A stretch of DNA of 16,704 nucleotides from JOPF136 sp035541255 (lineage in GTDB: Bacteria > Acidobacteriota > Terriglobia > Acidiferrales > UBA7541), in NCBI GenBank assembly GCA_035541255.1, contig DATKNR010000043.1:1-16704 (forward strand). Reading direction: 5' to 3'. The notes below the pieces were generated by a model. The model was given only the letters and a program-made list of their open reading frames with translations, had not been told where the DNA came from and did no database searches. How positions within the stretch are numbered: the stretch's first letter is position 1; each line of letters begins with the position of its first letter. Positions 1-4,210 of the stretch are shown piece by piece. Both the position numbers and the translations under genes were made by a program.

Positions 1-1020
1 GAGATGGACTTCGAGCAGATCGTTGGAAAAAGCCCGGCGCTCAAGCATGTTCTGCAACTGGTCGAGACGGTAGCACCCAGTGATTCTACCGTTTTGCTGT
101 TCGGCGAGACCGGAACGGGAAAAGAGCTGATCGCACGCGCAATCCACGACCGCAGCCGGCGCAGGGAGCGAACGTTGGTTAGGCTCAATTGTGCCGCAAT
201 ACCAACAGGCCTGCTCGAAAGCGAACTATTTGGGCATGAAAAGGGAGCGTTTACGGGTGCCATCAGCCAGAAGATTGGGCGAATGGAATTGGCGGACCAA
301 GGCACGCTGTTTCTGGACGAGGTGGGAGACATTCCGGTCGAAATCCAGCCGAAGCTGCTGCGTGCCCTGCAGGAGCGGGAATTTGAACGGCTGGGCGGTA
401 CCCAGACTCGTAGAGTGAACGTTCGCCTGATAGCGGCCACGAACCGCGATTTGGAGAAGATGGTCGCCAACCGCGAATTCCGCAGTGATCTCTTCTACCG
501 ATTGAATGTGTTTCCCATTCGTGTTCCGCCTTTGCGAGACCGCCGGGAAGACATTCCCTTACTGGTGAGTTACTTCGTCCAGAAGTTCGCCACCCAAATG
601 CAGAAAAGAATTGATTCTGTTCCGGTCGCTGTAATGAAGGGACTAACGGCTTGGGAATGGCCCGGCAACATCCGCGAGCTGGAAAATTTCATTGAGCGCG
701 CAGTAATCCTGACACGGAGCAAGTCCCTCGAGGCGCCTCTTTCAGAGCTGCGCAAACCGAGTGCCGATCCACCACTGCCGGCTCGCGCGAGGGACGACAT
801 CGCTCGAATCGTCAAGGAAACGATTAGTGCTCTAGGCGGCAAGAAAGATCTGACCGACGAATATGCCGAGAAGCAGCGCGAAGAAATCGTGCGCGCACTT
901 ACGGAAAGCAAGGGACGAGTTGGTGGTGCGGGTGGAGCTGCTGCACGCATGGGCATCAATCGCACAACCCTGCTCGCGCGAATCAAGAAGTACGGAATCG
1001 ACCCCAGAAATTACGCGTGA
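1..1020 (+). CDS. Sigma-54-dependent transcriptional regulator (bEBP), 5' end outside window
   Basis: This encodes the AAA+ and DNA-binding parts of a bacterial enhancer-binding protein, which uses ATP hydrolysis to open promoters held by sigma-54 RNA polymerase. Counting from the Met at base 4, visible motifs are Walker A GETGTGKE (34-41), the sigma-54 contact loop GAFTGA (81-86), Walker B TLFLDEVGDI (101-110), the arginine-finger region FRSDLFYRL (159-167), the sensor II region WPGNIREL (219-226) and a C-terminal Fis-type helix-turn-helix (about 295-335). The frame is open to base 1, and the text before the AAA+ domain reads like the end of a linker, so the true protein probably starts upstream with a sensory domain such as GAF (FhlA-like); that part is not visible. 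A near-consensus -24/-12 promoter lies 176 bases after its stop, before the STAS-azoR-pirin operon, so that operon is its likely target. GC content is lower than in the right part of the window. Confidence 0.95.
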   Translation, partial: EMDFEQIVGKSPALKHVLQLVETVAPSDSTVLLFGETGTGKELIARAIHDRSRRRERTLVRLNCAAIPTGLLESELFGHEKGAFTGAISQKIGRMELADQGTLFLDEVGDIPVEIQPKLLRALQEREFERLGGTQTRRVNVRLIAATNRDLEKMVANREFRSDLFYRLNVFPIRVPPLRDRREDIPLLVSYFVQKFATQMQKRIDSVPVAVMKGLTAWEWPGNIRELENFIERAVILTRSKSLEAPLSELRKPSADPPLPARARDDIARIVKETISALGGKKDLTDEYAEKQREEIVRALTESKGRVGGAGGAAARMGINRTTLLARIKKYGIDPRNYA

Positions 1021-1041
1021 AATTGCCCGCTCTCTTTAGTC

Positions 1042-1072
1042 TCGGAGTTCGCCGTACCTCATGATCCTCCGA
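1042..1072 (+). terminator. Weak possible hairpin after the bEBP gene
   Basis: TCGGAG (1042-1047) can pair with CTCCGA (1067-1072) across a 19-base loop just after the regulator's stop codon. There is no T-run behind it, so it is at best a weak or factor-assisted terminator. Confidence 0.15.
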
Positions 1073-1108
1073 TAAGTCCACCCATCAATTCACTCCTGAC
1101 TCTCGACG

Positions 1109-1141
1109 TGTCAATCGTGCTTTGACAGCATTGACTGTCAA
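1109..1141. promoter_or_regulatory. Clustered TTGAC/GTCAA inverted repeats, probable enhancer (UAS) for the bEBP
   Basis: Four copies of one half-site lie in 33 bases: GTCAA (1110-1114), TTGAC (1122-1126), TTGAC (1131-1135) and GTCAA (1137-1141). They form TGTCAA-N7-TTGACA (1109-1127), the perfect 7-base repeat TTGACAG-N6-CTGTCAA (1122-1141) and the inner palindrome TTGACTGTCAA (1131-1141). The array is centred about 80-110 bases upstream of the start site predicted from the sigma-54 promoter at 1196-1211, the usual range for enhancer-binding protein sites. The assignment to the adjacent regulator is inference. One TTGACA also resembles a -35 box, but no good -10 follows at 16-18 bases. Confidence 0.6.
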
Positions 1142-1195
1142 CAGAGCTTCTCTCGGCCCTGTATTGAAAATGCACGACTTGCACGCTCCTAGGTC

Positions 1196-1211
1196 TGGTA
1201 CGTGCCTTGCT
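1196..1211 (+). promoter_or_regulatory. Sigma-54 (-24/-12) promoter
   Basis: The sequence TGGTACG-TGCC-TTGCT matches the sigma-54 consensus TGGCACG-N4-TTGCW with a single mismatch. The invariant GG (1197-1198) and GC (1209-1210) are separated by exactly 10 bases. Placing the C at -12 puts the start site near 1222, which leaves a 14-base leader containing a GGA before the STAS start codon at 1236. The gene immediately upstream encodes a sigma-54 activator, which independently supports the call. Confidence 0.75.
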
Positions 1212-1235
1212 TTACCGAAGCTTGGAAATGGACTC

Positions 1236-1532
1236 ATGTTGAGGATTTCCGTTGTCGAGTCGCCTAACCAGCGGCGCTTGGTCTTGGAAGGCAAGCTCAT
1301 CGCACCTTGGACGGCTGAACTCAAGAGTGTTTGCGAAGCGGCCAGGGAGAACTTGGGGGGCCGTGAACTCGTTGTCGATTTGAAAAGCGTTACCGTCATC
1401 AGTCAGAAAGGCGAAAACCTGCTGGCTGGACTGTTGAACGAAGGAGTCAAGTTCCGCTGCTGCGGGGTGTTCGCGAAACACGTGCTTCGGCAACTGGCTC
1501 GCAGAGCACGCGCGCAACTCGATCACACTTAA
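1236..1532 (+). CDS. STAS-domain protein (anti-anti-sigma-factor-like)
   Basis: A 98-residue protein with the outline of a STAS domain: an N-terminal strand (LRISVVE), the strand RRLVLEGKL, a helix, then the central strand and turn (LVVDLKSVTVIS, 45-56) leading into QKGENLLAGLLNEG (57-70). STAS proteins usually act as phospho-switched partners of anti-sigma factors or as small sensor modules. In SpoIIAA-like members the turn reads DSSG and its second position is the phosphorylated serine; here the turn is S-Q-K-G, so that serine appears replaced by Gln57. A Cys-Cys pair sits at 75-76. The ATG at 1236 is preferred to the upstream TTG at 1122 because the latter lies inside the operator-like repeat and upstream of the sigma-54 promoter. 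It is the first gene of an operon with azoR, whose Shine-Dalgarno overlaps this stop codon. Confidence 0.7.
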   Translation: MLRISVVESPNQRRLVLEGKLIAPWTAELKSVCEAARENLGGRELVVDLKSVTVISQKGENLLAGLLNEGVKFRCCGVFAKHVLRQLARRARAQLDHT

Positions 1533-1542
1533 GGAGTTGGAC

Positions 1543-2205
1543 ATGCCGACTTTGCTTTATATCAGCGTCAGCCCTCGCGGAGACTTCTCGCTTTCCCGGC
1601 AACTCGGGAATGCCGCCGTTGAGGCATGGAGAAAAAGAAATCCCGGAGGACGCGTGATCGAACGGGACTTGGTGAAAACCCCGCTCACGTTCGTTGATTT
1701 CGACTGGATTGCGGGTGCATTCTCTCCACCCGAACATCGCAACGAGAAACATCATAAAGCACTGGCCCTCTCGGACGAACTGGTTTCCGAGCTTATCGAC
1801 GCCGACGAGATTATTCTCGCGACTCCCATGTACAACTTTGCGGTTCCGGCTGCCCTTAAGGCCTGGATCGACCACGTGGTTCGCGCCGGGAAGACCTTCC
1901 GTTACGACGCGACTGGGAAGCCCGAAGGCCTGCTGGCAAGCCAAAAGAAAAAAGTGCTTGCCATTGTGGCGAGCGGAGGCAGTTACGCCGAAGGCTCAGG
2001 AATGACCGCCCTGGATTTTGAGGTGCCTTACCTGCGCTTCATATTCGGTTACATGGGCATTGGCGACGTGCGTTTCGTCCAGGCAGGTGGAACAGGTGCG
2101 GTCATGCAAGGCCGAATTTCCGCTGAGAAGTTTCTTTCACCCTACCTAGATGAAATCACCGCAGCGGTCGGACAGCCAGGAGACGGGTTGGCAGTCACAA
2201 ATTGA
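1543..2205 (+). CDS. azoR: FMN-dependent NAD(P)H azoreductase / quinone reductase
   Basis: A 220-residue flavodoxin-like-fold enzyme of the AzoR family, which uses FMN and NAD(P)H for two-electron reduction of quinones, azo compounds and related electrophiles in the cytoplasm. Visible signatures are the N-terminal LLYISVSPRG strand and phosphate loop (4-13), the FMN-binding MYNFAVPAALKAWID segment (96-110), and the SGGSY loop (144-148). Length is close to the roughly 200 residues usual for the family. The ATG at 1543 is chosen over the TTG at 1537 because AAGGAG (1531-1536) sits six bases upstream of it. That ribosome site overlaps the STAS stop codon, so the two are co-transcribed and probably coupled. 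A pirin-family remnant follows by 14 bases. The context suggests an inducible response to quinones or electrophiles under sigma-54 control; the inducer is unknown. Confidence 0.92.
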   Translation: MPTLLYISVSPRGDFSLSRQLGNAAVEAWRKRNPGGRVIERDLVKTPLTFVDFDWIAGAFSPPEHRNEKHHKALALSDELVSELIDADEIILATPMYNFAVPAALKAWIDHVVRAGKTFRYDATGKPEGLLASQKKKVLAIVASGGSYAEGSGMTALDFEVPYLRFIFGYMGIGDVRFVQAGGTGAVMQGRISAEKFLSPYLDEITAAVGQPGDGLAVTN

Positions 2206-2219
2206 GGGAGTCATCGGCC

Positions 2220-2438
2220 ATGTCCATTCACTTTTCGCCAATCCTCGGAGCGAAATCGGCCGGCATCGGCGCCGACCTCTCGGTTCAAAGCGTGGACCTC
2301 GGCCAACTGGGCGGGCGTGCCACCCGCTTCTTTGCCCTCCACAATTTCGGGGTGCGTGGCCGGCCTTTTCCGCCACACCCGCACTCGGGATTCTCCACAA
2401 TCACACACGAATTCGAGGACTGGCGCAAAGGCGCCTAG
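2220..2438 (+). pseudogene. Truncated pirin-family protein (N-terminal part only)
   Basis: The start has a good ribosome site (GAGGGAG, 2204-2210) and the ATG lies 14 bases after azoR, so this was the third gene of the operon. The 72-residue product contains a segment ending RPFPPHPHSGFSTITHEFED (residues 48-67), which matches the metal-binding HPHxGF region of pirin-family cupins. Pirins are normally 230-300 residues. This copy reads through that motif, then diverges into WRKGA and a stop. The rest of both cupin barrels, including the remaining metal ligands, is missing downstream, and no other frame in the next 150 bases continues the family. It is best called a 3'-truncated remnant; a translated small protein cannot be excluded. 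The break lies about 140 bases from a broken tRNA-Asn gene. Confidence 0.7.
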
Positions 2439-2575
2439 AAATGCCAAATAAGACAGCGGCCAACGGAAAAGCCAGTAGCTGGGGACATCCAGGGGACAAG
2501 AAGTAGGTGTTTGGGGATGGTCCCGGAGCTGTTAACTGACGCCAGAGAAACGAGTTCTTGGATTTGAAGTTCTCT
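2439..2575. other. Non-coding junction with short GGGGACA repeats
   Basis: This stretch carries no recognisable gene. It contains GGGGACA at 2481-2487 and again at 2492-2498, then GGGGATGGTCCC (2513-2524). Such spaced GGGGAC/GTCCC words can be remnants of REP-like or transposon-end sequence, but there is too little here to name a family. The left arm of an interrupted inverted repeat (2528-2549) also lies here. Confidence 0.3.
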
Positions 2576-2584
2576 GTTAACAGC
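2528..2584. repeat. Interrupted inverted repeat ending in the tRNA-Asn anticodon loop
   Basis: GCTGTTAAC (2528-2536) is perfectly complementary to GTTAACAGC (2576-2584). Just inside, AGAGAA (2544-2549) pairs with TTCTCT (2570-2575). The right arm is continuous for 15 bases while the left has a 7-base bulge (2537-2543). The right arm coincides with the anticodon loop of the tRNA-Asn remnant, so the repeat appears tied to the event that broke the tRNA. Confidence 0.6.
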
Positions 2585-2613
2585 CGAATGCTCTACCGTT
2601 GAGCTACCGGGGA
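2576..2613 (-). tRNA. tRNA-Asn(GTT) remnant, 5' half only
   Basis: Read on the - strand from 2613, the sequence is TCCCCGG (acceptor 5' strand), TA, a D-arm with stem GCTC/GAGC and loop AACGGTA, then A, TTCGG (anticodon stem 5' strand) and loop CTGTTAA with anticodon GTT at 2581-2579. This is the familiar 5' half of bacterial tRNA-Asn. After the loop the next bases are CAGAG, which do not rebuild the expected CCGAA strand. No variable loop, T-arm or CCGGGGA acceptor 3' strand follows at the right distance. The gene is therefore broken immediately after the anticodon and should not give a functional tRNA. A plausible promoter lies 22 bases upstream. No matching 3' half was found by eye in the window. 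Confidence 0.75.
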
Positions 2614-2634
2614 ATCCTGTTGCGATCGCGAATT

Positions 2635-2663
2635 ATTCTAATACACGCGCCGCCTCGCGACAA
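2635..2663 (-). promoter_or_regulatory. Probable sigma-70 promoter of the tRNA-Asn remnant
   Basis: On the - strand, TTGTCG (2663-2658) and TAGAAT (2640-2635) are separated by 17 bases. The -10 box ends 21 bases before the first base of the tRNA. Its survival suggests that the 5' side of the original tRNA locus is intact and the break lies on the 3' side. Confidence 0.5.
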
Positions 2664-2694
2664 AATCCATGAACAGGAATGCACTTCGGCAGGG

Positions 2695-2970
2695 CTACTG
2701 CACGCGCGTGCGCCGCGACGTCGTGTCCACCAGGGAATCGAAAATGGCCAGCACGCTCCGGCGGTATTCCAGGATGCGGTCCATCACGGGGCGCGCCTCA
2801 GGCGAAAGCTGGACCTCGCGTTGCCACCGCGCCAGAACGTCGGGCGGCACGTCAATGTCCCGCCGCAGTTTTTCCGGCGCATGCCCGCGAAGGAACAGGC
2901 CGTAGAAAAATGCAGCTTCTCTCTGCGGGTAATCAAAATCGTGCGTCGAGTCTTGATTCAGTTCCGGCAT
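2695..2970 (-). CDS. Small conserved-looking protein of unknown function
   Basis: I do not recognise a named family. The 91-residue product has a compact, probably all-helical core, YPQREAAFFYGLFLRGH (14-30) followed by LRRDIDVPPDVLARWQRE (35-52) and a hydrophobic helix around ILEYRRSVLAIFDSLV (66-81). The middle part, with IDVPPDVLARW, could be a helix-turn-helix-like unit, but that is a guess. There is no signal peptide, membrane segment or Cys cluster. The ATG at 2970 has no strong ribosome site. It lies 92 bases downstream of the eL13-like gene on the same strand and may be co-transcribed. The protein-like composition and GC-rich codon use suggest a real gene. The 3' end contains a perfect 12-base palindrome GCACGCGCGTGC (2700-2711). 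Confidence 0.55.
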   Translation of the reverse strand: MPELNQDSTHDFDYPQREAAFFYGLFLRGHAPEKLRRDIDVPPDVLARWQREVQLSPEARPVMDRILEYRRSVLAIFDSLVDTTSRRTRVQ

Positions 2971-3062
2971 CGTCGTTCGAGAAAATGCAGTTTACAGATT
3001 CCTTCGGGAGCGTCAAGAGGAAGGTCGGTTCCAGGGCGAGTACCCGTCAACGGCTGGAGGTT

Positions 3063-3332
3063 TCAGGGCGCTACACGCGCCACTCGCGCATAGACCCGCA
3101 GTGCGGAAACGTTCGGCTCGTAGGAATCCGTGCGCCCCAGGTCCACGGGCAGTCCCCAGGATTCCGCCTGCACCAGGCTCACTCCCGCGGCCACCAGCTC
3201 ATCCAGGCTGAACCCTTCCGCGGGGATCAGGCGGTTCGTTCCGGACCGGTACAACGGCCGCGGAGGCTTCGAGAGCCCGGCCGACTTCTTCAACGCCTGA
3301 TAAAACGTCTTCCACTCACGTCGCGTCCACAT
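3063..3332 (-). CDS. Small protein resembling part of ribosomal protein eL13 (L13e-like)
   Basis: This 89-residue basic protein contains GFSLDELVAAG (40-50), then GLPVD (60-64), an Arg at 67, and SYEPNVSALRVY (70-81). The order and spacing match the conserved part of eukaryotic ribosomal protein eL13 (pattern GFSLEEL..AG ... GI.VD.RR ... S.E..NV..LK.Y). The long basic N- and C-terminal parts of the eukaryotic protein are absent, replaced by about 30 residues starting WTRREWKTFYQALKK. As I recall, short L13e-like proteins are occasionally annotated in bacteria; their role is unknown and a ribosomal role should not be assumed. The ATG at 3332 has GGAG about six bases upstream. A second small gene follows 92 bases downstream. 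It could alternatively be an unrelated helical domain with a chance match. Confidence 0.6.
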   Translation of the reverse strand: MWTRREWKTFYQALKKSAGLSKPPRPLYRSGTNRLIPAEGFSLDELVAAGVSLVQAESWGLPVDLGRTDSYEPNVSALRVYARVARVAP

Positions 3333-3631
3333 TGGCGACTCCGGCGCGGGGGGACTGCCGCGCTTGTTGCATTAGATGCTAGGGCGGGTCAAAAGGTCTC
3401 GGGGCCTTTCGCCCTTTCCCTGTGAATATGTAACGCAGGACAGTGTCATAAAGTTGCAGGCTCCGGGAGAACCGAATTCGGCCGCTGTCGTGAAAGGGTC
3501 ACCGGGTGCAACCGAGCAATTCTTCCGGATCTGCCTGCGGATTCGTGCGCGCGGGAAGCCACACAGAAACGTCGTGGCACTGCTCAGGGAGACGGACAGT
3601 CTCCAGCCGCGTCTGCTCGCGGCTTCAAGCT
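3333..3631. other. Intergenic region, no gene recognised
   Basis: This 299-base stretch lies between the L13e-like gene and the RRM gene, both on the - strand. No convincing protein, RNA gene or strong promoter was seen. Short frames on both strands lack family resemblance. It contains the hairpin listed at 3382-3414. Confidence 0.4.
3382..3414. terminator. Two-step hairpin, possible terminator
   Basis: GGGCG (3382-3386) pairs with CGCCC (3410-3414), and AAAGG (3392-3396) with CCTTT (3405-3409). The right arm is continuous and the left has a 5-base bulge. There is no T-run on either side. It could end transcripts from the RRM gene reading leftwards, but that is inference. Confidence 0.3.
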
Positions 3632-3958
3632 TCAGTCGCGATAGCGGCCTCCGCCGCCTCCGCGCCGTTCTCTTCCTCCGCCTTCGCCCCTGCCACCCGG
3701 ACCCCGGGGAGCGGGAGGTCTCGCTTCGTTTACTACCAGCGCACGGCCCATGAATGCCTTGCCGTTGAGCGACGCGATGGCCCGATCGGCCTCTTCATCA
3801 TTGCCGATTTCTACGAAGCCGAAGCCGCGCGACTGCCCCGTAGCCCGGTCCCGAAGGATGGTCACCGACTGCGTCGAATATCCTGCCTGGGTGAACCATT
3901 CCGAGAGATCCTGGTCCGTGCACGTATAAGGGATGTTCCCGATATACAGCTTTTTCAA
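3632..3958 (-). CDS. RRM-domain RNA-binding protein with Arg/Gly-rich tail
   Basis: A 108-residue single-RRM protein, like the glycine-rich RNA-binding proteins of cyanobacteria and other bacteria, which bind single-stranded RNA in the cytoplasm and are often cold- or stress-responsive. RNP2 is KKLYIGNIPY at the N-terminus and RNP1 is RGFGFVEI in the middle. The fold ends near ALVVNEARPP. The tail (roughly the last 25 residues) is almost entirely Gly, Arg and Glu, with RGG-like repeats. Translation most likely starts at the TTG at 3958: AAGGAG (3971-3966) sits seven bases upstream and the RRM begins at once. The frame stays open upstream to 4075, but those residues have no family resemblance. 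The leader is long and contains a perfect TTGACA. There is no obvious operon partner. Confidence 0.88.
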   Translation of the reverse strand: MKKLYIGNIPYTCTDQDLSEWFTQAGYSTQSVTILRDRATGQSRGFGFVEIGNDEEADRAIASLNGKAFMGRALVVNEARPPAPRGPGGRGEGGGRERRGGGGGRYRD

Positions 3959-4083
3959 GAGAGGACTCCTTCGGCCCAGCTCGCCTTCCGTGGGCTGAAT
4001 GCTGAAATGACTGGGGACAGCCTCGGTCAAAATGTTCCAGGTTGGCCTTGTGAGACCACCCCAGGGCGCCAGCATCGAGGCGG

Positions 4084-4112
4084 ATGTTCCCTTAAAACCG
4101 CCCTGTTGTCAA
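4084..4112 (-). promoter_or_regulatory. Possible promoter of the RRM gene
   Basis: On the - strand a perfect -35 TTGACA (4112-4107) is followed after 17 bases by GAACAT (4089-4084), a poor -10. If used, the leader would be about 120 bases, which would be notable for a possibly cold-regulated RNA-binding gene. An AT-rich block with TATATATATA lies further upstream (4156-4165). Confidence 0.35.
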
Positions 4113-4210
4113 CGAGAGGAGGCTTCCGGAATCCGGTAGCTCTGTATATTAGTTCTATATATATACGTCCGGTTAACAGAAGGGTCCGTGGCGGCGAGTC
4201 TTCCGGGCGG

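Noticed and set aside
1122..1235. An N-terminal extension of the STAS protein from the TTG at 1122
   Set aside because: The extension lies over the operator-like repeats and upstream of the sigma-54 promoter, has no ribosome site, and has no STAS resemblance.
2576..2613. An intron-containing or split tRNA-Asn rather than a remnant
   Set aside because: No 3' half with T-arm and CCGGGGA was found leftwards in the window, protein genes fill that side, and I know of no intron class at this site in bacterial tRNA-Asn. It is kept only as a minor alternative.
3959..4075. A 39-residue N-terminal extension of the RRM protein
   Set aside because: AAGGAG is placed seven bases before the TTG at 3958 and the RRM begins there; the extension has no family resemblance.
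4141..4180. AT-rich stretch with TATATATATA as a strong promoter or origin element
   Set aside because: No well-spaced -35 partner was found for either strand, and there is no DnaA-box cluster or iteron.
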